64,000 bases of DNA from Roseovarius sp. (GCA_027493545.1 JAOSKR010000002.1:682001-746000); one strand, 5' to 3'; shown: positions 1 to 8,367, numbered from the stretch's first letter. Notes: a model not told the origin generated them from the sequence alone. Numbers and translations: made by a program.

Positions 1-131
1 GCGTGTTCAAGAAGCGGTGAGGTCACGGCCAGACCAAACGTTCCGACAGCGGTAATGTTAAGGAACGTCGCGGCCAAGCGAACTCTTTCGTTCCAACGCT
101 TTGCACGGATTCTTTGCTCAGGGGTCATCAT
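1..131 (-). CDS. Hypothetical small membrane protein, 3' end outside window
   Basis: Reading the minus strand from the ATG at 131 (a second ATG follows at 128) gives an open frame of at least 43 residues that runs off the window start. It begins MMTPEQRIRAKRWNERVRLA and continues into a hydrophobic stretch (about residues 20-37) that could span the membrane. The basic N-terminus followed by a hydrophobic segment looks like a real membrane protein. I do not recognise a family, and the local base composition is less GC-rich than the neighbouring genes. Being partial, it could also be a chance frame. Confidence 0.35.
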   Translation of the reverse strand, partial: MMTPEQRIRAKRWNERVRLAATFLNITAVGTFGLAVTSPLLEH

Positions 132-225
132 GTTAATAGCAGACTTCGGCCGGCGTTCGTTGTGATGATACACCCTGAAGTTGTGGCGACAAGGTCTGAT
201 CCCGCATGCCCGGCGATGTCGTACC

Positions 226-711
226 TCAGAACGCCTCCGGCCGGGCCTCGCGCGCCATGTGGTCGAGCACGGCGTTGACGAATTTCACTTCCCGCCCTTC
301 CGGGTAGAAGCTCCTGGCGATCTCGACATATTCCACGATCGCCACCTTGGGCGGGGTATCGGTGCCCACCATCTCGGCGCCGGCCGCGCGAAAGAGCGCG
401 CGCAGGGTCGGGTCGATGCGGTCGATCTTCCATTTCGCCACGATCGCGCGGTCGGTCATCTGGTCAATCCTGGCCTGCCAGTTCACCGCCTCGTCGACGA
501 TCAGGCGAAAGAAATCGGTGTCGCCTTCGGCCATCTCGACGCCATCGTCGATCTCGGCGCCGAAGCGGTGATCGAGGAACTCGCGCGCCACGACGTCCGC
601 GCCCTGGCCGGAGTGCTCCATCTGAAAGAGCGCCTGCACGGCATAAAGCCGCGCCGCCGAGCGCATCCGGCGGCGCATATTGCCGCTGAGGCTGGGGCTC
701 TTGGCGTTCAT
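226..711 (-). CDS. nusB: Transcription antitermination factor NusB
   Basis: 161 residues, the usual length for NusB, an all-helical RNA-binding protein that works with NusE (S10) on boxA sequences during rRNA antitermination. The N-terminal helix RSAARLYAVQALFQME and the C-terminal VAIVEYVEIARSF and KFVNAVLDHMAREAR segments are typical family features. The ATG overlaps the stop of ribH by four bases (ATGA), so the two are translationally coupled. The order ribH-nusB, here downstream of ribB(A), is widespread in Alphaproteobacteria. Cytoplasmic. No anomaly seen. Confidence 0.97.
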   Translation of the reverse strand: MNAKSPSLSGNMRRRMRSAARLYAVQALFQMEHSGQGADVVAREFLDHRFGAEIDDGVEMAEGDTDFFRLIVDEAVNWQARIDQMTDRAIVAKWKIDRIDPTLRALFRAAGAEMVGTDTPPKVAIVEYVEIARSFYPEGREVKFVNAVLDHMAREARPEAF

Positions 712-1262
712 GTCCGCGCGCGCGCCCGTGGCGTCGTTCCGTCATCCCCGGGCGGGATGTCGCCGGGACCGGGCAGAAAACCCACCTCGGTGCGCCGTCC
801 GCCCCATTGCCGCGCCAGCGCCACCAGGTGCAATGCCGCCGCCGCCGCGCCCGCGCCCTTGTTCATCCGCGCGGGATCGGCGCGGGCGATCGCCTGATCG
901 CGGTTTTCCACCGTCAGGATACCGTTGCCGATGAGCGTACCCTCGAGCCCCAGCAGCATCAGCCCGCGCGAGCTGTCGGCGCAGACGGTCTCGTAATGCG
1001 TGGTCTCGCCGCGGATGACGCAGCCCAGCGCGACAAAGCCGTCATGGCGGCGCATGCGGTCGGCCATGGCGATGGCGGTCGGCACCTCCAGCGCGCCGGG
1101 CACCTCGACGGTTTCGTGGATGCCGCCCGCGGCCTCGATCTCGGCGCGGGCACCGGCCAGCAGCATGTCGGCGATGTCGCGATAGAAGGGCGCCACCACG
1201 ATCATCAGCTTCACCTTCTCGTCGAAGGCGGGGCGGGGCAGGGTGTATTCGGTACCGGCCAT
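708..1262 (-). CDS. ribH: 6,7-dimethyl-8-ribityllumazine synthase
   Basis: 184 residues. Lumazine synthase condenses 5-amino-6-ribitylaminouracil with 3,4-dihydroxy-2-butanone 4-phosphate, the penultimate step of riboflavin synthesis. Seen directly are the N-terminal IVVAPFYRDIADMLLAGA, the substrate-binding VPGALEVPTAI and ALGCVIRGETTHYETVC segments, and GNGILTVENRDQA. The C-terminal tail after about residue 155 (Pro/Gly/Arg-rich) is longer than in many homologues and is probably disordered. It follows ribB(A) by three bases and overlaps nusB by four. The substrate made by the upstream gene product is consumed here, so the operon is functionally coherent. Confidence 0.97.
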   Translation of the reverse strand: MAGTEYTLPRPAFDEKVKLMIVVAPFYRDIADMLLAGARAEIEAAGGIHETVEVPGALEVPTAIAMADRMRRHDGFVALGCVIRGETTHYETVCADSSRGLMLLGLEGTLIGNGILTVENRDQAIARADPARMNKGAGAAAAALHLVALARQWGGRRTEVGFLPGPGDIPPGDDGTTPRARART

Positions 1263-1265
1263 GAT

Positions 1266-2420
1266 CTAGCCTTCCGGGTTCAGCGGCCGGGTGCCAACGA
1301 TCGTGATGCCGTAGGCGTCGAGCCCCAGATAGCGGGTGTCGGGGCTGTCGGTCAGCAGGATCAGCTCGCGCAGGCCGATGGTCGACATGATCTGCGCGCC
1401 GAGGCCGGTCTGCTTGATGGTGCGCGGCGCGTCGTCCTCGTCGATCTCGCTGGCCAGCGTCGGGCGCGGCTGGCGGAACAGGAACACCGCGCCGCGCCCC
1501 TCGCGGGCGATGATCTCCATCGCGCGGGGCAGCTTGCCGGTGGGTCGCCCGGCATCGGCGGAAAGCCCGATCCCCAGAACGTCCTCGAGCGCGTTGAGCG
1601 CGTGCGTGCGCGCCAGCACCGGGCGGCCGTCGGTGATGTCGCCCTTGGCCAGGACCACGTGTTCGGTGCCGGTGATCAGGTCGGCATAGATATGCATCCG
1701 CCATTCGCCCCCATGCGACGATGTAACCGTCGCGCGCCGGACCTCGCGCACCAGGTTGTCGTGCTTGTGGCGGTAGGCGATCAGATCCGAGATGGTGCCG
1801 ATCTTCAGCCCGTGGCCGCGCGCGAAGCCGACCAGGTCGGGCAGCCGCGCCATGGTGCCGTCGGCATTCATGATCTCGCAGATCACGCCCGATGGGTTCA
1901 GCCCCGCCAGCCGGGCGATGTCGACCGCGGCCTCGGTGTGGCCGGCGCGCACCAGCACGCCGCCACGGCGCGCGCGCAGGGGAAAGACATGGCCCGGGGT
2001 GGCGAGATGCGCTTGGGTGTTCTGTTCGTTGATCGCAACCGCGATGGTGCGCGCGCGGTCGGCGGCCGAGATGCCGGTGGTGACCCCTTCGCGGGCCTCG
2101 ATCGAGACGGTGAAGGCGGTCTCGTGGCGCGAGGAGTTGTTCACGGCCATCATCGGCAGGCCCAGCCGGTCGATGCGCTCGGCGGTCATCGGCAGGCAGA
2201 TGAGCCCGCGTCCGTGCAGGGCCATGAAATTGATCGCCTCCGGGGTGGCGAATTCGGCGGCAATGACCAGATCGCCCTCGTTCTCGCGATCCTCGTGATC
2301 GACCAGGATGAACATCTCGCCGGCCTTCGCGGCGGCGATGATCTGCTCGATCGGCGAAATCGCGCCGGTCAGCGACGATCCGACCGGACCGGGGGTCTCG
2401 TAGGCGTGGATTTCCGACAT
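1266..2420 (-). CDS. ribB: 3,4-dihydroxy-2-butanone 4-phosphate synthase with degenerate GTP cyclohydrolase II domain
   Basis: 384 residues from the ATG at 2420, chosen because GAAGGGATCC precedes it and the protein then starts [11 protein letters not shown]. Upstream in-frame starts add only low-complexity sequence. The N-terminal DHBP synthase domain (about 20-225) has the acidic metal/substrate motif [23 protein letters not shown] and the [11 protein letters not shown] and [10 protein letters not shown] segments. The C-terminal half aligns with GTP cyclohydrolase II, but the zinc-binding cysteine motif and the catalytic residues after it are missing ([18 protein letters not shown] stands there). 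It should therefore make only the four-carbon riboflavin precursor, and the organism needs a separate GTP cyclohydrolase. First gene of ribB-ribH-nusB. Confidence 0.93.
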   Translation of the reverse strand: MSEIHAYETPGPVGSSLTGAISPIEQIIAAAKAGEMFILVDHEDRENEGDLVIAAEFATPEAINFMALHGRGLICLPMTAERIDRLGLPMMAVNNSSRHETAFTVSIEAREGVTTGISAADRARTIAVAINEQNTQAHLATPGHVFPLRARRGGVLVRAGHTEAAVDIARLAGLNPSGVICEIMNADGTMARLPDLVGFARGHGLKIGTISDLIAYRHKHDNLVREVRRATVTSSHGGEWRMHIYADLITGTEHVVLAKGDITDGRPVLARTHALNALEDVLGIGLSADAGRPTGKLPRAMEIIAREGRGAVFLFRQPRPTLASEIDEDDAPRTIKQTGLGAQIMSTIGLRELILLTDSPDTRYLGLDAYGITIVGTRPLNPEG

Positions 2421-2546
2421 GGATCCCTTCCAAAGCGCGGCAGCACCCTGCCAGATAACGCAGGGGGGCACGATGGCCAGAGCCGATATCGCCCGGGTTT
2501 TCGCCGCGCCTGCCGGGTCCGGTCGGGCAATCCTGCGCATGCTGGC

Positions 2547-2574
2547 TTGAGCGCAGCGCCCCATGTGCTAGAAT
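2547..2574 (+). promoter_or_regulatory. Likely sigma70 promoter of the 2619 gene
   Basis: TTGAGC (2547-2552), 16 bases, then TAGAAT (2569-2574) preceded by TGC, an extended -10. The predicted start of transcription is about 2581, leaving a short leader with AAAGGAG at 2603-2609 before the ATG at 2619. Confidence 0.6.
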
Positions 2575-2618
2575 CCGGCACAACGCGCCCGAGGCGCGCC
2601 CGAAAGGAGACCCGCACC

Positions 2619-2939
2619 ATGCCCAGGCTCATCCGCCTCTACATCGTCAACGTCGCCATCGGCTTTGGCATCGCCGGGCTCTTCGTCGGCATGCTGCTGT
2701 GGTTCGACGTGGGGCGGCTGTGGCACCTCATCTCGACCTCCGACAAGGGCTGGCTCGCACTTCTGGTGCTGTGGGTGCTCAACGGCATCATCTTTGCCGG
2801 CGTCCAGTTCGGCATCGCGGTGATGCGGATGAAGGACGACGACGATGACGACCGGGGAGGGCGGCGCGAGCATCTCCCGCATCCCGAGCCTGTCACCATC
2901 CCCGTACCTGTCGAGACCGGCCGCCGCCACCCGTTCTGA
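2619..2939 (+). CDS. Small two-helix membrane protein, unknown function
   Basis: 106 residues, starting at the ATG at 2619 behind a strong AAAGGAG. Two hydrophobic segments (about residues 5-26 and 42-65) predict two membrane helices. The tail is soluble and highly charged, with a run of six aspartates followed by basic and proline-rich sequence. Both termini are probably on the cytoplasmic side. It is divergent from ribB(A) and has its own promoter. Small proteins of this shape are common in Rhodobacteraceae as uncharacterised conserved proteins. I cannot assign a function. Confidence 0.75.
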   Translation: MPRLIRLYIVNVAIGFGIAGLFVGMLLWFDVGRLWHLISTSDKGWLALLVLWVLNGIIFAGVQFGIAVMRMKDDDDDDRGGRREHLPHPEPVTIPVPVETGRRHPF

Positions 2940-3363
2940 GGGGGTCGCGCGCCCGGCGTGTGCTCCGGTCCTTCGCGGCCGCTTTCATCTTTCTGAAAGT
3001 ACTCAAGCCCGCCTCCGGCCACCCGCGCGCCGCCGGCGGGTGCCGCGTACCCGCTGCCGGGCGTTGCGCCGGGTCTTGGGTGTTTTACTCCGAGTAAAGA
3101 TAGCAGGGGGCCGACGCGCGCGCCGGGATGCCGGGAAGACCTGCGGCATCGGTGTGACGGGCCCGCACGCAACCGTTTGGTTCTCTCATTCCCGAGGACC
3201 TGTGTGAACAGGTGGGCGCCGGATAACCGGACCACGGTCCGGACAGAGCCAGCTCCCTCGGAATTGCTTAAGGCCACCGGAATGCAACCGTTCACGGGAA
3301 GGGCAGCACCCGCCACGCCCCCTAACTAGGGGTTGCGCACACGCTCGGCAAGGGGTTGCGTGC
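2940..3363. other. Non-coding stretch with repeat and hairpins
   Basis: No credible gene is seen. It holds a degenerate copy of a dispersed repeat at 2981-3004, an inverted repeat TTTACTC-C-GAGTAAA at 3084-3098, and CCCCTA-AC-TAGGGG at 3319-3332 just upstream of the LexA box. The hairpins could terminate transcription from the 2619 gene, although none has a clean T-run. Confidence 0.5.
2981..3004 (+). repeat. Dispersed intergenic repeat, degenerate copy
   Basis: Resembles the element at 13666-13696 and 63474-63541 (core CTTCATCTTGC then AAGTACTC). Here it reads CTTTCATCTTTCTGAAAGTACTC. It lies just after the 2619 gene. Confidence 0.5.
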
Positions 3364-3378
3364 GTTCTCTCTTTGTTC
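3364..3378 (+). promoter_or_regulatory. LexA (SOS) operator of mmcB
   Basis: GTTC-TCTCTTT-GTTC, an exact GTTC-N7-GTTC direct repeat, the LexA-binding consensus of Alphaproteobacteria. It sits 12 bases before the chosen ATG of mmcB, so LexA binding would block expression until DNA damage. Confidence 0.8.
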
Positions 3379-3390
3379 ATAATTGCGTCC

Positions 3391-3834
3391 ATGACCGCCG
3401 TCGCTGAGACCCCGCCCACCCCCGGCCAGTTGCTGGCGCGGGGGGTATGCCGCCACCTGGCAGGGTTCGATTTCGCCTGCGTCGAGGAATTCATGCCCGA
3501 GCGCGGTCGCCGGGTTGACGTCATCGCGCTGGGTCCGAAGGGCGAAATCTGGGTGGTCGAATGCAAGTCCTCGCGCGCCGATTTCGCGAGGGACGCGAAA
3601 TGGCGGGGCTATCTGGACTGGTGCGACCGTTACTTCTGGGCGGTGGATGCCGAATTTCCGGCGGACCTGCTGCCGGCGGAAACCGGCCTCATCCTCGCCG
3701 ATGGCTATGGGGCCGAAATCCTGCGCATGGCGCCCGAGGCGCGGCTGGCGCCGGCGCGGCGCGCGGCGCTGACCCGGCGGCTGGCGCGGCATGCGGCCCG
3801 GCGGCTGCAGGTGCTGCGCGACCCTCGGTCATGA
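3391..3834 (+). CDS. mmcB: MmcB family DNA repair protein
   Basis: 147 residues from the ATG at 3391. An upstream ATG at 3373 lies inside the LexA box and is less likely. This is the MmcB/DUF1052 family, a small nuclease-like fold. Seen are RRVDVIALGPKGEIWVVECK, with the D...ExK pattern of PD-(D/E)XK enzymes, then RADFARDAKW, YLDWCDRYFWAVDAEFP and ETGLILADGYGAEILR. The family is known from Caulobacter as an SOS-induced gene that helps survive mitomycin C. The perfect LexA box directly upstream fits that role. Its 3' end overlaps the convergent DUF6324 gene by six bases. Confidence 0.9.
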   Translation: MTAVAETPPTPGQLLARGVCRHLAGFDFACVEEFMPERGRRVDVIALGPKGEIWVVECKSSRADFARDAKWRGYLDWCDRYFWAVDAEFPADLLPAETGLILADGYGAEILRMAPEARLAPARRAALTRRLARHAARRLQVLRDPRS

Positions 3835-4017
3835 TCCGCGCGCCTCGGCGATGCGCGCTGCGGCGGTCAGTTCCCCGGCGATCTCGCGGGCTTCGTCGGG
3901 TTCGAAATCCATCGGGATTTCAATGCCGTCGGCCTCGATGTAAAGGCGCACCATGCCGCGGTCGGTCGGGCCGATCCGCAGGTTGGCCTCGATGTCGCGC
4001 TCGGTGTTGATGCCCAT
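3829..4017 (-). CDS. DUF6324 family small protein
   Basis: 62 residues from the ATG at 4017, beginning MGINTERDIEANLRIGPTDR. The conserved acidic core (GMVRLYIEADGIEIPMDF, then EPDEAREIAGEL) is what I recall for DUF6324, a short family found almost only in Rhodobacterales. Longer frames starting upstream would add Cys/Arg-rich low-complexity sequence. Function unknown; no signal peptide or membrane segment, so probably cytoplasmic. It is convergent with mmcB, overlapping it by six bases. Confidence 0.75.
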   Translation of the reverse strand: MGINTERDIEANLRIGPTDRGMVRLYIEADGIEIPMDFEPDEAREIAGELTAAARIAEARGS

Positions 4018-4124
4018 GACGCCCTCCCGGCAACAGCGCCCTGCTGCTAGCGGGTTCGCCGCGCCTTGGCAAGACGCTACCCGCAAATCCCGCGCCCGCG
4101 CGCCCGCAAGCGCGCCCAAGCCTC

Positions 4125-4152
4125 TTGCGTTCGCCGCCGCCAGAAGTTAAAT
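4125..4152 (+). promoter_or_regulatory. Likely promoter of tRNA-His
   Basis: TTGCGT (4125-4130), 16 bases, TTAAAT (4147-4152). It is placed to start transcription a few bases before the tRNA at 4164. Confidence 0.5.
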
Positions 4153-4163
4153 CGCCGCCCAGT

Positions 4164-4240
4164 GCCGCCTTAGCTCAGCAGGTTAGAGCGCTTGATTGTG
4201 GATCAAGAGGTCCCCCGTTCAAGTCGGGGAGGCGGTACCA
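4164..4240 (+). tRNA. tRNA-His (anticodon GTG), lacking G-1 and with A73
   Basis: The cloverleaf folds cleanly. The acceptor stem GCCGCCT pairs with AGGCGGT, giving a G1-U72 wobble. The anticodon stem CTTGA/TCAAG carries TTGTGGA with GTG at 4198-4200. The T-arm is CCCCG-TTCAAGT-CGGGG and CCA is encoded at 4238-4240. The discriminator is A73 and there is no G(-1):C73 pair. That pair is the near-universal histidine identity element, and its loss is a known trait of one alphaproteobacterial clade whose histidyl-tRNA synthetase is divergent. Confidence 0.97.
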
Positions 4241-4341
4241 TCCTTCCTTTTCGCCTATCTCAACCCTGCCGGCACTCCCACAGGTTGTTTTTTCGCGACG
4301 CGGTGATAGGCTTTTTTCCGATGCGACGGGGGTAGTTGGCG

Positions 4342-5867
4342 ATGCGGTACTGGCTGAGGGCTCTGGTGACGATCTCGATCCTGCCCGCCTTTGCCCCGGG
4401 GGCCGGCGGGACCGAACTCGAGGCGGGTTATCCCGAGTGGATCGCCGAACGCTATTGCGCCGAGAACGCCAACAAGGCCGCCTGCCGGGCATCGCTGAAG
4501 CTTTCCGACCTGCTGGGGCAGACCCAAGGCGCCAGCCGGCGGCTCGATCAGGACGGCGATGGCGAAATTGATCAGTGGGCGGTGTCGGCCTCGAACCCGC
4601 GCCTGGCGCGCTGCCGCTATCACCACCCCGCGCATCCGGCCCGGGATTTCGACGAGGTGTGCTTCTTTACCGAGCACATCCATATTAGCGCCTTTTTGTG
4701 GACGACGCACCGTGTCGGGGTGAAGAACAGCAACGGTTTCGTCCTTGAGTCCAAGGACGAGCACGGCCAGCCGACGGAATATACGGTCAACGAGTACCCG
4801 GCGCGCCAGCGGGACTGGCAGGGCGGAACCTGCCTCGAGGTGATCTCCTCGGGCGAGATTTTCTGCCTGGACCCGGTGGCGGCCCCGATGCCGTCGCGTC
4901 TGCTCCGCAGGGGCAGGGGCGGAGGCAGGGGCAGGCGGGTCCGACGCTTTGCCGCGTCTACGATCTGGGGCCGGGCGACGGCGTGACGCTCAGCGAGGAC
5001 GAGCCCTGCGAGCGGGTGCTGCGCGAGCAGGAGAAGGAATACCGCATCACCGAATTCGTCCGGCTCTCGGGCGCGCGCACGGTGGTGGAAAGCCGCAACA
5101 GGTTTCTCTATTCGGCGTTTCGCATCGACGGCGCAAAGGCGATGCTGCCGGGCATCCCCGCCTCCGAGGATCGCGCGATGGGCGATTGCACCTTCAACAC
5201 CGAAACCAGGCGTTATTTCTGCGTCGCGGAGGGGGCGGGCGCGGAGCCCCCGGCCGCCGGTGAGGAGGCGGGCTGGTGCCTGATGCAGAACAACGGCGGG
5301 CCCGCGCCCTCGTTGCTCGATCACGGCCCCTGCGTCCGCTCCGGCGGGTGCGCGGTGGGCGAGGCGTCGGGCGAGGAGAGCTGCGAGTACCTATATCGCT
5401 GGCAGAACGGGCGCGAAACCCGGACGGGTCGCGTCGAAACAATGGTCTTTCTCGAAGACGACCTGGCCGGGACGGCGGGCGATGGCTGTCTCGACGTTGA
5501 TGACAAGCTGATCCGGTTTTGCTACTCGCCAACGGTCTTCGATCCCGAAGAGCACTGGACCCTTCAGGACGAGCCGCGCAAGATCGAACACCGGCCTGGC
5601 GTTTGCGCGTGGCGCCATCCGGATGGCACGGTGGACCGTGGCGAGTGCGCGCTGCGCACCGAATGCCCCGAGGGCAGTGCCGGGTGCACCGATATGTTCA
5701 CATGGCGTGACGGGCGCATGACGACGGTCGAGTCGGCCGAGGACATGGCCTTGTCGATCGACGGTGATGCCGTCGACGGGGTCGGGACGTGGTGGCCGGA
5801 TGCCAACCCCAAATGCGCCACCAGCAAGGCCACGGGCGCCGAGTTCTGCTTCACCACGCAGGAGTGA
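4342..5867 (+). CDS. Secreted cysteine-rich repeat protein, unknown function (one frameshift)
   Basis: Two frames join near 4880-4935 into one protein of about 508 residues. The first frame (from the ATG at 4342) has a signal-peptide-like start (MRYWLRALVTISILPAFAPG). It ends in a reading through GC-rich sequence, while the second frame is already open upstream and continues TLCRVYDLGPGDGVTLS. I see about four divergent repeats of about 90 residues. Each starts with Cys and a short DG-containing loop, passes a WxDG/WQNGR-like strand, and ends in a pair C-x6-9-(F/Y)C: GTCLEVISSGEIFC, GDCTFNTETRRYFC, DGCLDVDDKLIRFC and PKCATSKATGAEFC. This suggests disulfide-bonded beta domains in the periplasm or outside the cell. 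No family recognised. The break is probably an indel in a CCCC run. Confidence 0.65.
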
Positions 5868-5883
5868 CGGCGAACGCCACGAC

Positions 5884-6204
5884 TCACTCCACCGCGATTT
5901 CCTGCCTCAGCGCGCCGGTCTCGGCGTCGTAAATCAGGATGCGGCCGTCTCCTGTCACCACCGCGTACCAGTCCGGCCCGCGGGTGAATGCCGCGGGCAC
6001 CGCGCCCTCGGGCAGGGCGATGGCGGCGGGCAGGGACAGCGGGTCGGGCGCGCCCGACCCGAAGGCATCCGAGAAACGGATGACAAAGAGCACGACGATG
6101 ATTATGAAGCCCAGAACCATCGTCACGGTCAGCACCGTCACCAGGATGCGCAGATATTTCACCGTACCGGCATCGACCGGCTGAGGCGCGGGGTCTTGCG
6201 TCAT
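5884..6204 (-). CDS. DUF6476 family membrane protein
   Basis: 106 residues with one strong membrane helix (about residues 18-42, LRILVTVLTVTMVLGFIIIV) followed by a periplasmic domain that ends with GDGRILIYDAETGALRQEI, a PQQ/quinoprotein-blade-like strand pair. This matches DUF6476, a Rhodobacterales family of unknown function. Its start codon (CAT at 6202-6204) overlaps the ATG of the divergent rluD gene (6203-6205). The two genes cannot change starts independently and must share regulatory DNA inside each other's coding sequence. Confidence 0.8.
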   Translation of the reverse strand: MTQDPAPQPVDAGTVKYLRILVTVLTVTMVLGFIIIVVLFVIRFSDAFGSGAPDPLSLPAAIALPEGAVPAAFTRGPDWYAVVTGDGRILIYDAETGALRQEIAVE

Positions 6205-7261
6205 GGGCTCTGCCCCTCTCTCCTTCCGGATCGCGGCGGCGCCGCCGTCGCGCCTTGATAAGGCGCTTTCGCGCGATGTGCCAGAGCAGGCGGCGCTGTC
6301 GCGAACGCGGCTGGCGCGGCTTGTCGCCGGGGGCCATGTGCGCGTCAACGGCGTGGTCGCCACCGATGCCCGCGCCCGCGTCGCCGAGGGCGATCTGGTC
6401 GAGATCGAGGTGCCCGAGGCGGCCGGGGTCGCCACGCGGCCGCAGGAGATCGCGCTCGACATCCTTTTCGAGGACGCCGATCTGATCGTCATTGACAAGC
6501 CCGCCGGCATGGTCGTGCATCCCGCCCCGGGCAGCCCCGATGGCACCCTGGTCAACGCGCTTCTGGCGCATTGCGGCGACACCCTTTCGGGGGTGGGCGG
6601 CGAGCGCCGTCCCGGCATCGTGCACCGGATCGACAAGGACACCTCGGGCCTGGTGGTGGTGGCCAAGACCGACCGCGCCCATCACGGGCTGGCGCGCCAG
6701 TTCGAGGCCCACAGCACCGAGCGCGCCTATCTGGCGGTTGTCCACGGCTGCCCCGACGCCGGCGACCCGCGCCTGCGGGGCGTGCGCGGCGCGTCGTTCG
6801 GGCCGGACGGCGTGCTGACCCTCACCACCGGGCTCGCCCGCCACCGCACCGACCGCCAGCGCCAGGCGGTGGTGTTCGGTACCGGTCGGCGCGCGGTGAC
6901 GCGGGTGCGGGTGCTGGAACGCTTCGGCGCGCCCCTGCGCCGCGGCGCTGGTGGAATGCCGGCTCGAGACCGGGCGCACCCACCAGATCCGGGCGCACAT
7001 GGCCCATGCCGGACACGGGCTGGTGGGCGATCCGGTCTATGGCGGCCGCCGCCGGGTGGTGCCCGCGGGCGCCCTCGGTGACGCGGCCCGCGCGGCTGTT
7101 GCGGGCTTCGCGCGCCAGGCCCTGCACGCCGCCACGCTGGGTTTCGATCACCCCGCGACCGGCGAACCCTTCGGTTTGAAGCCCCGCCGCCCGCGGATTT
7201 CGCGGCCCTTCTGGCGGCGCTTCGCGGCGGTCAGCCGGGCCCGGAACGCACGCTTTCGTGA
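6203..7261 (+). CDS. rluD: RluA/RluD family 23S rRNA pseudouridine synthase (two frameshifts)
   Basis: An N-terminal S4-like RNA-binding domain ([28 protein letters not shown]) is followed by the catalytic domain with [19 protein letters not shown], whose Asp is the nucleophile in this family. The frame breaks near 6940 and resumes as [29 protein letters not shown] and [16 protein letters not shown]. It breaks again near 7170, resuming as [20 protein letters not shown] to a TGA at 7259-7261. Both joins restore the family sequence exactly, so I read them as sequencing indels. It lies directly upstream of rpoH, a common Rhodobacterales order. Cytoplasmic; would modify helix 69 or a nearby position of 23S rRNA. 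Confidence 0.88.
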
Positions 7262-7299
7262 GATCAAAAGTTTCGCCCGGCAACCCGGGTCTGCGCCAC

Positions 7300-7328
7300 T
7301 TGAAATCGCGACCTGAGCGCCCTAGATT
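7300..7328 (+). promoter_or_regulatory. rpoH promoter (sigma70, possibly also heat-shock type)
   Basis: CTTGAAA starts at 7299 (TTGAAA at 7300-7305), then 17 bases, then TAGATT (7323-7328). The -35 CTTGAAA and the wider -10 CCTAGATTG also resemble the alphaproteobacterial sigma32 consensus, which would allow self-regulation. Confidence 0.55.
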
Positions 7329-7404
7329 GATGTTAATGAAATAAACATTGGCACAGGCCAAAAGCCGATCAAGCCAATCAGGCCAATACGGAGGGATGGA
7401 AACC

Positions 7405-8300
7405 TTGAGCAACTACGCAAATCTTCCCGCCCCGACGCCCGAGGGCGGACTCAATCGCTATCTTCAGGATATCCGCAAGTTCCCGCTGCTGGAGCCCGAA
7501 GAGGAATACATGCTGGCCAAGCGCTGGGTCGAACAGCAGGATACCGAGGCCGCGCATCGCATGGTCACCAGCCATCTGCGGCTGGCGGCCAAGATCGCGA
7601 TGGGCTATCGCGGCTACGGGCTGCCCCAGGCCGAGGTGATTTCCGAGGCCAATGTCGGGCTGATGCAGGCGGTCAAGCGGTTCGACCCCGAAAGGGGGTT
7701 TCGCCTTGCCACCTATGCGATGTGGTGGATCCGCGCCAGCATCCAGGAATACATCCTGCGCAGCTGGTCGATGGTCAAGCTCGGCACCACCAGCGCGCAG
7801 AAAAAGCTCTTCTTCAACCTGCGCAAGGCCAAGGCCCGCATCGGCGCGCTCGAAGACGGCGACATGCACCCCGACAACGTCGCCCGGATCGCCCATGATC
7901 TGGGTGTCACCGAGGCCGAGGTGATCTCGATGAACCGGCGGATGTCGGGGGCGACGCCTCGCTCAACGCCACCATCGGCAGCGAGGACGGCGCCGCGACC
8001 GAGTGGCAGGACTGGCTGGAGGACGAAACCGCCGACCAGGCTGCCGATTACGAGCACCGGGACGAACTGGAGGCGCGGCGCGAACTGCTGGCCGCGGCGA
8101 TGGAGGTGCTCAACGATCGCGAGCGCGACATCCTCACCCAGCGTCGTCTGGGCGACCGGCCGGTGACGCTCGAGGAACTCTCGGGCCAGTACGACGTCAG
8201 CCGCGAGCGCATCCGCCAGATCGAGGTGCGCGCCTTCGAAAAGCTGCAAGAGCGCATGCGCGCGCTGGCACAGGAAAAAGGCATGCTGCCGGTGGCGTGA
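7405..8300 (+). CDS. rpoH: RNA polymerase sigma-32 factor RpoH (one frameshift)
   Basis: Heat-shock sigma factor. Region 1.2/2 carries LNRYLQDIRKFPLLEPEEEY, the RpoH-box region QKKLFFNLRKAK, and region 2.4 ATYAMWWIRASIQEYILRSW. The frame breaks at the GGGGG run at 7948-7952 and resumes one frame over as DASLNATIGSEDGAATEW. Region 4 then follows (RERDILTQRRLGDRPVTLEE, SGQYDVSRERIRQIEVRAFE). One added G restores a normal protein of about 299 residues. I chose TTG at 7405 as start: GGAGGG at 7390-7395 is too close to the ATG at 7396 but correctly spaced for the TTG, which gives the usual MSNYANLPAPTPEGG N-terminus. Confidence 0.93.
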
Positions 8301-8367
8301 CGACGGGCTTGGAGCCGGCATCGCTTTGATCTAGCCTTTGCTGGCAATAGCCGGAGACGCGCACGCC

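Noticed and set aside
807..2618. Long plus-strand open frame leading into the 2619 gene
   Set aside because: It is antisense to ribH and ribB(A), and its sequence is compositionally biased. Only the last 106 codons, with their own RBS and promoter, look real.
7405..8300. rpoH as a pseudogene
   Set aside because: A single added G in a G5 run restores the entire protein including region 4. Many neighbouring genes have the same kind of break, so a consensus error is more likely.
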